Assembly (NCBI RefSeq): GCF_011075055.1
Contig: NC_058153.1
Span: 5,766,001 to 5,830,000 of the forward strand
Length of the DNA stretch: 64,000 nucleotides
Origin: Mangifera indica
Lineage: Eukaryota; Streptophyta; Magnoliopsida; Sapindales; Anacardiaceae
Direction: 5' to 3'
Each line of letters starts with the position of its first letter. Within the stretch, counting starts at the first letter, position 1. A model generated the notes under the pieces. It saw nothing but the letters and a program-made list of their open reading frames with translations, did no database searches and was not told the origin of the DNA. Shown here in pieces: positions 1 through 10,439 of the stretch. The position numbers were made by a program, and so were the translations under genes.

Positions 1-219
1 TGTAACTTTTCAAATCTTAGATGGGGAGAAATTGTTAGTTTTTAAACTTAGAGGGAAATGTGATAATTTTTAGTTTTTTTAAATATTTTTAGCTAAATAA
101 TAATTTTATCCTCAACTCTAATAGTAAATTTTAATATATGGGTGAATATTTGAGTATTTAAAAGTTAATAGGTGGGAATTGTCTTTTCACTAAACCTTGG
201 GTGGGAAAGTCTTTTGGCC
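1..219. mobile_element. Mutator-type TIR element, right end only
   Basis: The stretch ends at 219 with a terminal motif (…gtgggaaagtcttttggcc) that is the reverse complement of the ends of better elements at 1143 and 27210. The left part lies outside the window. The interior is AT-rich with no coding sequence. Family assignment rests on the shared terminus and on the 9-bp duplications of the complete relatives. Confidence 0.55.
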
Positions 220-398
220 TTAATTTTATATTGAATCACTATAATAAAAATTTAATTTCATATTCATTACTTAAACTTTTGCCTCCACTACTATCACATG
301 AAACCTTTTTTTTTATGCTATTCAAATTATTCTTACAAAAAAACAGTTTTTTTTAAGGAAAAAATATATATGAAAGAAGACATATAATTAATAATAAC

Positions 399-1113
399 AA
401 GGAAAAGACAATTTCTCACTTAAGTTTTGATAAAATGACAAGTATATATTCGTGGTAGATGAAAAACTCAAATATCCATACAAGTTTTAATCTGTTATGA
501 TACCTCCACAAATTTTATCAATGATATTAAATAATTAAAATTATATCTTATTTTCTCCCTTGGTTTGGAAATATAACATTTCCCCCCTTAATTATATCTT
601 ATTTTCTCTATTGTTTTGGAAAAATAACTTTTGCCCCTAGGATGCCAAACCTAAAATCCAACCTTTTTCTCTGACGAATGGTAGACCAACAGTGGAGAAA
701 CAAGACGAAGTCTCCAGAGGATGACCTCTAGACGACGACCATCATTTAAGGATGACAAGTGTCGTCTAGATCGGATGATGACTATCGTCCAAATCTAGAT
801 GACACTTCGTCATCTAGACTGGACGATAGTCAGTGGTCGGAGGGAGAGGTAAAGAAAAAACTTAGGGATTTGAGGGGAGAAGTCACTTTTCAAAGTTTAG
901 GTATGAGGGTTAAATGTTAATTTTTAAAATTTAATGAGAAAATGAAAAAAAAAAAATATTTTTTAATATTATTATTGAATGACAGTTTTACACTTATATT
1001 TAACAGAAAATTTAAAGATAGTCTAGAGATGGGTGAATGTTTGAGTTTTTCATCTGTCGCGGTGAATTGTTGAGATTGAGCTAAAACTTCGGTGGGAAAT
1101 AGTCCTTTGCTCT
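399..1113. mobile_element. Non-autonomous Mutator-type TIR element with 9-bp duplication
   Basis: The left end (from 399) and the reverse complement of the right end (to 1113) match over roughly 80 bases with mismatches, including a shared 'gatgaaaaactcaaa' block. A 9-bp direct repeat AATAATAAC lies outside both ends (390-398 and 1114-1122), as expected for Mutator superfamily insertions. There is no transposase. The interior (about 690-835) is GC-richer and full of inverted copies of a gtcgtctagat-like motif, so it could fold strongly. Confidence 0.65.
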
Positions 1114-1142
1114 AATAATAACAAAAATAACAAAACTAGAAA

Positions 1143-1700
1143 GGCCAAAAGACTTATTCCCACCTAAGGTATAGTGAAATCCCAAAGTTTTACTCTTCAA
1201 CTTTCAAAAACCCAAATAACTACCTATGAGACAATTTCTTTTAAAAATTTCAGTTATGGTTAGGGGTAAAACCGTTATTTATTAAAAAATTAAAGTTTTA
1301 TCACATTTTTCTCACTCATATTTAAAAATCTTGCAATTTACCCCCACCCAAAGTTTAAAAAAGACAATTTCCCTTATGGGGTTTTTTCCTCTTTTCCCTG
1401 GCAATGAACCGCTATCTCCAACTGTTGGTTATCCTCCCTCCCGCATTATCTTTCCCTCTCGACTTTTCTCCCTTTCTTCTCCAACCATCAATCGACAAAA
1501 ATCGTTTAAAAATTTAGACAATTTCTATCTGAAAATCCAAATGATTTTCATTTAGACGACGATGTCCAAACTAATCATTTGGACGCATCATCATCCAAAT
1601 GAAAATCGTCTATATTTCTAGACGACTTTCATCTAGATTTCCAAATGAAAATCGTCTAGATTTCCCATCCAACATGTGATAAAATGGTAGATCTTCATCC
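1143..1700. mobile_element. Mutator-type TIR element, left end and interior only
   Basis: It begins with ggccaaaagacttattccc, the family terminus, only about 20 bases beyond the right duplication of the preceding element. I find no matching right end, so the element is truncated near 1700. The interior (1555-1665) carries inverted copies of atttggac / gtccaaat and cgtctagat motifs, echoing its neighbour. No coding capacity is seen. Confidence 0.5.
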
Positions 1701-1759
1701 TTTAAGTTAGAAAAATCAATTTCCTCCCTTTTGTCAAAATCAATATTTAGTTTTAAGAG

Positions 1760-4370
1760 TCGAAAGGTATTTATATCATAATTTGTCTAAATATTATTAT
1801 AGATGTGTTATTAAGTGTTATTTTATTCTCAAAATTTAAAATAATACAATAACACCTCTATTGAGCAGAACTATGAACAATATTGTAAGGGTGAAAATGT
1901 CATTTTTAAATGAAAAATTTCATTATATCTTGTTTAAAAAATTATCATATTTACCTCTATATATTTTGAATATATTTATAACCTCAATAGTTTATAATAT
2001 AACATTTATACTTATAATTTGTTGTGTTTCATTTAATCTTGAGATATAATTGTCATTTTTAAAATTACTAAGGGACATATTAAAATTTTAGAAAAACCCA
2101 AACTTTTTTTTTTAATTCAAAACCCGTTTAAAATTTCATTATCACCGATATACAATTATTTATTGTTGACACCCATTTTCATATTTATATAAATTTTTTA
2201 ATTATTTTTAATTGAAATCAACATAAATGAAGGTACAAAAACTATTTTAAAATTTTAAGGGCAACGTTCTATTTAGTTTAAGGCTTTTATTTTTGTCTTT
2301 TCAGTAATTTTATAAAAAAATTTATGTTAACAAATTTAATAGATGTATGGGGTTGTGTTTTTCAAACTGTGTTTTTCAAATATAGTCATTTGGCATTTTT
2401 ATTTTTCCCTAAACTTGTAGTTTACTATCTAATATTTTATATTAAGAATTGAGCAATACTACCTAAATTGATGAAATGTACTGAAATTTACACCGATTGA
2501 CCTATCATTCATTATTAATTATTATTTTGTTAACCAATTTTCTGTAATGCCACATAAAAACTAATTTTTTATTTAAAAATATTTAGTCGATACAAATTTC
2601 TGTTCCAACCATCGATTCATACATCTTTACCCATAAGAATTATGGTGATGGGAATATAACTTAAGTGAAGGGAATGAAATGTCAACTTTATATATGTGTG
2701 TGAATGACCAATATTTATAGAACAATAAAATTATGAACATTAAAAATGAATACCAAATTAGATACTATAAAATGTCATCAATAGTTTCGCTTTTGTTATA
2801 AAATGAAAAACACCTTAGTGTTACTAAGAACTGAAAAAACTTCAAAAATTATTTAAACTGATTTTAAAATACAACCATTCTCTTTTGATCTTATATAAAA
2901 TAAAACTCATTTTTTTTTGCTATTAAAATCTAATTATTGAAATATATATGTTAACAAATATGAAAATAAAATTTTATTAAAACTACAATATCAAATTTCA
3001 AATAATTTAATTAAAGATTGCAGTGTTTTACGTTTTAAATGTCGAAGAAGTGAAAATTTTATTGATAAAACTATATGTATACACTTTTAGTATAAATTTG
3101 GGTACAAAAATATTGTATCATTACATGATTGAATGATTTTAAATTAAAAATAAAATAACATTTAATCACATGATGATATATTATTTATGTATCTAAATTA
3201 TGTGTTAAAAATGTGTATATATAATATTTTCTAGATGTAATGTCTTTAAGAAACTAATTATCTCAAAGAAACTAATAACTGCACTATCTATCGACCACGA
3301 GCAGTAACTATCGATTATGGGTAGCGACTGACAACAATGGTTAGTGACTATCTCCATACAACTAGACATGACCAAACTAATTTAATTTTTGAAACTATTC
3401 CAAAGTTTTAATTGAATTAGATTATAACATATAATCACATATTATCTAAGATAACTTTTATTATCTAGGTAGGATAATATTCAATAAAAAGCTCTAATGT
3501 ATATGAATCCATACCCTTTTATCTCATAAACTTAAGATTTCAAATTTGTTAACAATGTCTTACTCCACCATATGGACAATGTTGTGCTCCTAAATTAAAC
3601 ACTATTATGTCTAGGAACTTTAATAATAATGTTAAAGTCATCCATTTAACAATAAGTGTATAGGTACCCTCATAGAACATTGATAGCCAAACTAGGTCAA
3701 TTTACAGATATACTCTTTTAGTTTTGTCTTTTTCCTTGTGTTTAGTTTTAACATCTAATGAACGACAATATTTAATGAACCTTTCATTCTACACTTGGCG
3801 AAAACTCATCAGTCATTATCCTGTAAAAACCCATAAGACAGTGACCGTTAAACCTTTTGAAGTTAGTGAAACAATGTTCTTGGACTTATTAAATTACAAT
3901 CTTAACAAGCCAAGGTATTGATTAGTGTACAAACAAAATCTCACCTTTTATTCTAATCAATGATTATAGCCCACAAATCAACCATCCACTCAATATTATG
4001 CTATGTATGCAAAGTAGATAAGATGTGAAGTTTATATTTCTGTAGTTATACAGAAGCATTAAGTTCACATGGTCCAATTTAACACATCTTTTTTACACAA
4101 GTGTCACTATTCTAAAATCTCCATGTTAGTGATTCGAGTCTCATCACCCTCATAAAGGCAAACAACACAACAACTTTACCAAAATAAAGCACCCAACTCA
4201 TGTTTCATACTTGTAAACATAATTTTGAGTTACAATAAAATCACACATCTCTCATATTTGACTAACTCGTATAAATACGAGTAATATCTTTTTACAATAG
4301 CTCCAGAAACTTCATCAATGATGTCAACAATTGTAAATAGATATAGAAAGCTTTTATTTGCAAAACACCA
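1760..4370. other. Gene-free AT-rich intergenic stretch
   Basis: I see no supported gene. Open frames here are short and compositionally random. The only structured item is a hairpin MITE at 3067-3226, listed separately. Short motifs around 3240-3370 (repeated 'gcagtaactatcgattatgg'-like phrases) look like decayed simple duplication. Confidence 0.5.
3067..3226. repeat. Hairpin MITE, copy 1 of a dispersed family
   Basis: The two arms are imperfect inverted repeats: left 'aaactatatgtatacactttt', right '…aaaatgtgtatatataat', with a central 'taatcacatgatgatatatt'. Related copies lie at 6768, 31190, 32388, 35556, 52528 and 54086. No coding capacity; length about 160 bp. Confidence 0.55.
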
Positions 4371-4373
4371 ATG

Positions 4374-4800
4374 CAACACTCATAGGTACGTCTCGAGAGC
4401 AAAATAGTCTTTATGCATGAGTATAATTGTTGTATAAAGGATTTCGTGTGAACTGAAAGTCAAAATATAAGTTTTGAGTGACAAATGACCATGCATAGTA
4501 AGGTTATGCTCGTGTGCTGTTACCACGTTAGCCAGACAAGATGATTTCATGTAAATTTCAAATTTAAGTGACACACAACTATGTACCTATGACACATGCT
4601 TGTGTGTACTAAATGCGATTTTTGTTTTATAAAAGACATGTTGCTATGATTTAAAGATTATCTCAATCCCTAAACACACAAAATTGAGAGAGGAAGAGGG
4701 AGATTTCTAGGTTGATCATCCAACTTCCATGTCATAGCTTTGATGGCTTGTTTCCAACAATGTGGTGCAAGAGAAAGAAGAGAGAAAAAAGCTTTTGTGT
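4374..4800 (+). mobile_element. LTR segment of a gypsy-type element
   Basis: This segment, beginning near 'cactcataggtacgtctcga', matches the segment starting at about 5418 in the same direction through at least 400 bases, by eye roughly 80 percent. Between them lies the 3' end of a gypsy pol gene. I read 4374 as the upstream LTR and 5418 as the downstream LTR of one heavily deleted element. A third, shorter match begins near 7972. Exact LTR ends were not resolved. Confidence 0.55.
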
Positions 4801-4969
4801 GACCAAGTGCAACAAAAACATCTAGAGGTAAATAGGCTTGCCCTCTTCTATGCTTGAATGAATTTCACTTATTAAATATGATTCTTGATGGGAATTGTGG
4901 TTTGAGATGGTAATGTTATGATTTTATGGAGAAAAGGATATAATCTTTATACTTGATGATTTATACATA

Positions 4970-5417
4970 GTTTTGAGTATGTTAGTTTGCTTGATAAATA
5001 TCTTGATGATTAGGTTAGAAAAGTTGTTATTTGCAAAACTGCATATTGGCCCATGTGAAACAGTGGAGTGGGTTGGTAAGATAACTTTTAAGCTTGCGTT
5101 ACCACCAAATATAGACCATATTCATGATGTGTTCCATGTCTCATCATTGCACAACACATTAGTGACCCTTCCTATGTGTTGAGGATCGAGGAGATTTAGC
5201 TATTAGAGGATTTGAGTTATGATGAGCGACCAATTCAAATCTTAAATAGGAGGATCAAGCAACTAAGAAACTAATAGATTCCCTTAATGAAGCTACTTTA
5301 GAGGAATCATATGATTGAGGAGGCTATTAGGGAGATGGAGTAGACCATGCGAGATAAGCATCCCAAGCTGTTTCTAGTGAATTCTAAGGTCAAAATTCTA
5401 ATAAGGGAGAAGGAATT
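4970..5417 (+). pseudogene. Ty3/gypsy pol remnant (integrase C-terminus)
   Basis: The frame from about 5035 reads AKLHIGPCETVEWVGKITFK, then LALPPNIDHIHDVFHVSSLH. This is the hallmark 'VG..(A/T)(Y/F)KLALPP…IH.VFHVS.L' segment at the integrase C-terminus of Ty3/gypsy elements. Downstream, through stops, reads 'EDLSYDERPIQIL' and 'IPLMKLLWRNHMIEEA', matching the usual end of pol ('WR.H..EEATWE'). Protease, reverse transcriptase, RNase H and the integrase core are missing. Stops at about 5182 and beyond make it dead. The LTR-like repeat follows directly. Confidence 0.75.
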
Positions 5418-6300
5418 ATAACACCTACAAGTGTGTCTCGAGGGCAAAATAGTTTTTATGCATGATTATAATTATTCTATGAAGGATTTAGTGTGAATTG
5501 AAAGTTAAAATATAAGTTTTGAGTGATACATGACTGTGCATAGTAAGGCTATGCCTATGTGTCATTGTCACCTCAACTGCTGAATAAGATGATTCCTTGT
5601 AAATTTCAAATTTAAGTGACACATGCCCATATGTGTTGAACACGGTTTCAATTTTATAAAAGACACCTTACTGCATTTTAAAGATTATTATCCCAATCCT
5701 CAAATGCATGAAACAAAGAGAAGAAGAGAGAGATATCTAGACTGATCATTTGACTTCTGTGAAGTAACTTCGATGACTTGTTTTCAGCGACGTGGTGGCA
5801 AGGAAAGAAGAGAAAATGAGGCCTTTAAGTTCAATGTTGATGATTAGGTTAGCAATGTTGTTATTTGTAAAATTGCATATTGGCAAATTCAATAAGTGAT
5901 GAATGATGCCATGAGGTTGAGGAGAAGAGTATAGTATGTGTTTAATCACTGTAGTATTGCGGGTTGTGATTGGTATATCTTGAATGGATGAATATTGCTC
6001 CTTTAAGGGTTCTATTGTACTTAGAATTGAGTAATGTGGATGCTTATTGAACACGTAGTGGTAAACCAGGGATCAAATTTAGGTTTCTTGATCTATTTTC
6101 TGGGTTCGTGCCATGACTATGTGGTATGAGATATACGATCATTTACTTGAGTCTTAGTATCCAAGTAGAGTTTTTCGGCATTCCGACAATTTTTGAATGC
6201 CATTAACCGGTGAACAATCAATTAAGACATGTAGACTTCCGCTTTGCGAGGTGAAATGACTAGAATACCCTTGAGAAATGATTTTTCATTGAGTCAATAA
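5418..6300 (+). mobile_element. Downstream LTR of the gypsy remnant
   Basis: The first 400 bases match 4374-4800 in direct orientation. Beyond about 5830 there is no counterpart upstream, so either the LTR is longer and the upstream copy truncated, or other sequence has joined. A short gypsy-like phrase near 5830-5885 resembles 5010-5050. No other gene is seen to 6300. Confidence 0.45.
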
Positions 6301-6767
6301 AATTTTTATGATAAATTGTTTGTATTTTGTAATAGTTTTATATAAAATTACTAAACTTAGCAAAGAAGATCCAGAGCTTAAATCAACTGCTGCCATGTGA
6401 AAATTAATATTACAATTGATTTCACTTAAACTTGCTTTAGGTGGGAAAGGATATGAGACCCAATGGCCAAAAGTTAAATTTTTGTGAAAGAAAAAAATTA
6501 ACTCACTTTGAAAATGATCAAGAATTCTAATTTAATTACAAAACTATGAAATCTAACAGACCTCAGATTATTTTGATGATTTTGTGATTACAAATATAAA
6601 GTTTTGGATGTACAATGGAAGAAAAATAATATAATGTTAATGAATGTAACTAGTTTATGAAAGTAGGGGTAACAAGTTTCCCAAATTATGGGGTATAAAT
6701 GTTATTTTACAACATAACAAGCGCAGGTTTGTCAAATTATCTAGAAAAAAAAAATAGATGAAAATTT

Positions 6768-6941
6768 ATATAGATAATATTATGTGTACATATTTTGAAG
6801 TGTATGATTTAATATACAGATGATAAATTATCATATGATTAGGTGTTAATTTTTTCTATACTCAAAATCACTTATTTACATGATTATATATCATCTGTAT
6901 ATCTAATTATATACTTAAAAATGTATATATATAATTTTATT
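6768..6941. repeat. Hairpin MITE, copy 2
   Basis: Imperfect palindrome of about 175 bp: the left arm contains 'tatgtgtacatattttgaag' and 'cagatgataaattatcat'; the right arm contains 'gattatatatcatctgtata' and 'aaaaatgtatatatataat'. Same family as the copies listed at 3067 and 35556. Confidence 0.6.
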
Positions 6942-7639
6942 AAATTATAAATATTGGTTTTATGTATGAAATATAAGAAACCCCAAGTATATCAACAAAT
7001 AATTATCTAGAAAATCAAGAAGGAAAATGAAAGAAACATGTAGGGTTCCACATTTGATCTATTGCCTTATCTTTTTGAGTTTGACTGATGAATGAATTAA
7101 GCAGCCAACAACTTCCAACTCCTTTTAACAGTGTTTTTGAAAATTTTTGTTTTCAAGTCCATACATATTGAAAATTTTTTTCACACGCAATGATCCCCAA
7201 TAATATCTATTTTTTATGGGCGGCTACTTTGTCTACATCTTCCTTTAGAAAATTGACTTTCATTTAATTTTAATGAATGCTCGGCAAATGCTAATAGTAA
7301 ACCCCCTTACTATTTTACCTAACGTGTTTCCATGCTTTATCTTGTACTTTTTCAACTTTCCCAGAAACTTAGATGCTGATTGTCAAGCAATTTTTATTTA
7401 TTTATTTATTATTTTCAACAAATAATATAATAATATAAGTGGCATTTGAAGTTTCAATATAATGTTCCATTAGGAAGAAGCTATATATTATAAAGAGTGA
7501 TACTATGTATATAAATAATAAAAATAAATTTGTACATAAACGATAATATGTTAATAAGGTCGAACATCAAAGACTGTTAGAATTACTACAACCTCTAAGT
7601 GTATTCGAATGGAAATGAGAGCATATTTGTATGGATTTC

Positions 7640-8165
7640 ATTGTTGGGCTCTCGAAGATTCAAAGCAATTTTAATGTACTTTGGGTAATAGTTGACAAAT
7701 TGACCAAGACAGTGCATTTCTTGCTTATTAATGACACCACCCTTACAGGTAAGCTGAGAAAGTTGTATGTTTGAGAGATTGTCAAGTTGCATGGTGTACC
7801 CAATACCATAGTTTATAATAGAGACATAAGGTTTGTGTTGGCTTTTTGGGGGAGTTTGCATAGGTTATTGGGCACCAACTTAGGAGATGGAGTAGACCAT
7901 GTGAGATAAACATTTCGAGCTGTTTCCAGTAAATTCAAAGATTGAAATTCCAATAAGGGGGAAGGAATTGTAACACTCACAGGTACGTTTTAAGAGTAAA
8001 ATAGTTTGTATGTATGAGTATAATTTTTGTATGAAGGATTTAGTGTGAATAGAAAGTCAAAATAAAAATTTTGAGTGACACACGGTTGTGTATATTGAGA
8101 CCATGCTTGTGTGTCATTGCCACATCAGTTGGATAAGATGATTCCACGTAAATTTCAAATTTTAT
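7640..8165 (+). pseudogene. Second gypsy remnant: integrase core piece plus LTR start
   Basis: From about 7660 the plus strand reads FWVIVDKLTKTVHFLLINDT, then 'EIVKLHGVPNTIVYNRDIRF…FWGSLHRLLGTNL'. This is the integrase catalytic core of Ty3/gypsy ('VDRLTKSAHF', 'IV..HG.P..I.SDRD.RF…FW..L...LGT'). The usual SD of SDRD is YN here, and stops interrupt it. It jumps straight to the pol end ('EMEWTM…DKHFELF') and then to an LTR-like segment from about 7972 that matches 4374 and 5418. It is a separate, internally deleted member of the same family. Confidence 0.7.
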
Positions 8166-8339
8166 CCTTACTTATTAATTTTTTAGAACTAAAATACCTT
8201 CAATTTTAATTAATATAATAAATAATATCAATGTATTTTAAAATAATTACACATAAAGATATTTAAGTAAAAAAATATTTTTGTATTCTTTTATTACCTT
8301 CAACTAAATACAATATTTTTTATACAATCAAGGGAGAAT

Positions 8340-8690
8340 TTTCTACCCAATTTTTAGTCCAATCTCAAAAACATATCCATGATAGATGAAAAACTCAAAC
8401 ATCTACCCATGTGCTAACCCCTATTAAAATTTTTAGTTAGAAGGAGGGATAAAATCATCATTTCACTCCAAAACCAAAACCCTGAAATCTTAGAAATGTA
8501 TATAATTTCCCCCCTTAGTTTAGAAAACTAACAATTTGCTTCTATGATTAAACTTTGAAAAAGTTGTTTTCTCCCTTTTCTAGGTTTCATCTCTTGTGGC
8601 TTAGGGAATTTGACTGGTGATCAAGAAAAAGTGGCGGTCTTATCTAACGAAGGATGACCCTTCGTCATCCAGATCTGTCAAATTTTATCA
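8340..8690. mobile_element. Mutator-type TIR element fragment
   Basis: The phrase 'gatagatgaaaaactcaaac' and its surroundings match the terminal region of the 399-1113 element, and the inner part carries the palindrome ggatgacccttcgtcatcc (8649-8667). Neither terminus is complete. No coding sequence. Confidence 0.4.
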
Positions 8691-8869
8691 AATATAGTAA
8701 TAATTTATATATATAAATTTTTATCAAATATAATAATAATTTATATTCAATAATATATTTTTTTGATAATTTTTCATACTTGCTAATAAACATTGTTTGA
8801 ACCAATCAATAAAAATTTTCCCAACCTACAAGAATAAAAAATAATGAAATTTTTCTCAAGTTTAAGGAA

Positions 8870-9260
8870 GGCCAAATGACTATTTTCCATCTAAGGTGGT
8901 GCAAACTTAATTTTTCACCCAGTTAATTATCAAAATTCTAAATATTCATTCATCTGTTAAATTTTATAATTACTATCAAGGGAAAATTATCATTTAATAA
9001 AAATATTTGAAAAAAATTAAAAACTCATCACATTCCCCCCCTCCCCCCGCGCCCAAAATTAAAAAAAACTAATAATTTTCCCCCATCTTCCCCTCACCCA
9101 AAGTTTAAACAATGATTATTTTTCTCATAGGGTTTGCATTTTCTTTCTTACCGTTTTTTTGGTGATCAAAGCTAACCAATCTCCTCTCTCCCAACTCCTG
9201 GATGAGAATGAATCGTTGGTCAATGATTCATCTACAAGAATCTGTATAATGCAAAAATCT
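8870..9260. mobile_element. Mutator-type TIR element, left end
   Basis: It starts with ggccaaatgactattttcc, the family terminus, followed by the typical pattern of C-runs and 'caaagtttaaac' phrases. I find no inverted partner before 9300, so it is truncated or interrupted. Non-coding. Confidence 0.45.
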
Positions 9261-9493
9261 ATATGTCACACAAATTACATTAATCGATTATGTTTGTTGT
9301 TACACAGATCAATCAGATGAAGGCTTAAACTCTTCTGAGTAAAACTCTAACCATGTTTTAAAAACTAAGATTTTACATGAAATCCAATACCAACTCTGGT
9401 TTACAAAATTCCAATGAAATTGAAAATCAGTTCCTATGCGGTGATGATGGACCGCTTCTATTTACATAGAAAATTACCTACAATACATGATAT

Positions 9494-9663
9494 TCTTTAG
9501 GGAACCATGATAGGCAATAATTAATAATTATAAAATTATAACCCCACAATCATAAAAATAATTATTAATATAGAAAAATCTTTAGGAAACCATGATAGGC
9601 AATAACTAATAATTACAAATTATAACCCCACAATCGTAAAAATAATTATTAATACAGAAAACC
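9494..9663. repeat. Tandem duplication of an 85-bp unit
   Basis: Two adjacent copies start at 9494 and 9579, each beginning 'tctttagg(g/a)aaccatgat' and each containing 'ataaccccacaatc(a/g)taaaaa'. They differ at only a few positions. No gene is seen in them. Confidence 0.75.
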
Positions 9664-9689
9664 AGGAGTGTTACCTCAGTAAGAAATTT

Positions 9690-10140
9690 AATTCATGCAT
9701 CTAGAAATATATTTAGATTATAGTAAATATGTATATGACATGAACATAACGAGGTTCCCATACCCATTATTAGTTTGGAAAAACCAATGAAAAGGGAGCA
9801 ATATTATACATATTTATTGAGGTTGGAATGCCTATTCACAAATTAAACGTGTGTTCCATATCATTTTGTCAAGAAACATGTTGTAGAAACAAGTCGTTTA
9901 TCGTTTTAGAAAAATCAGAAGAAAAGCGAAGGTTAAACAAATAATATATGTTCCATGATTGGAACATCAGTTCTTTAAGGCAATCATCAAGTTGCTCAAT
10001 AATAAACGAGACTGTTCCACGAAGTCGTTCACTATTATGCCTGAAGTTGGACAAGTTTGATATAGAATGGAATACCCATTCCAATGAGTCAAGTACCTAT
10101 TTCAAGTAGAAGAATACAAAAAACGGTGTCGTTTCTTCTT
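9690..10140. other. Unidentified stretch without a supported gene
   Basis: A minus-strand open frame of 71 codons (10084-9869) starts in a plausible context, but I recognise no family in it and see no neighbouring exon. It may be part of a decayed transposon. Low-confidence, function unassigned. Confidence 0.25.
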
Positions 10141-10154
10141 TGAAATAAATGTTT

Positions 10155-10335
10155 TTTTTTTGAGTGCTCGGCTCGCTTAACAGGTGCTCGTGTTCAGGCT
10201 TGTATTCGTTTTTACTTAAAATTCAGGCTCATGTTCGGGGTTCGGGCTCGTTCAAGGCAAGCTCGGGTTCGGGCTCGTTCGAGCAAAGCTCGTTTCGAGC
10301 TTGAACAAGCTCGCTTCGAATCCACCCCTAGATAT
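10155..10335. mobile_element. GC-rich hAT-like terminal fragment
   Basis: The segment is a string of 'gctcgggttcgggctcgttc' type repeats ending in 'gaatccacccctag'. That terminal style (…CCACCCCTA with GC-rich subterminal repeats) is typical of non-autonomous hAT-like elements in plants. No partner end was found. Open frames across it on both strands are products of the repeat. Confidence 0.4.
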
Positions 10336-10439
10336 AACAGATACTCAAACCCAAGTTTTTTACTCTCCCATGTTGATAGAGTTATCCCAGTCAAAGTCCT
10401 ATTGTATTTAGGTCAAATGTTGCCTAGGTTCATTTAGCA

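Noticed and set aside
10212..10437. Arg/Ser-rich frames on both strands
   Set aside because: They are produced by the GC-rich repeated motif of a hAT-like fragment, and mirror each other on opposite strands.
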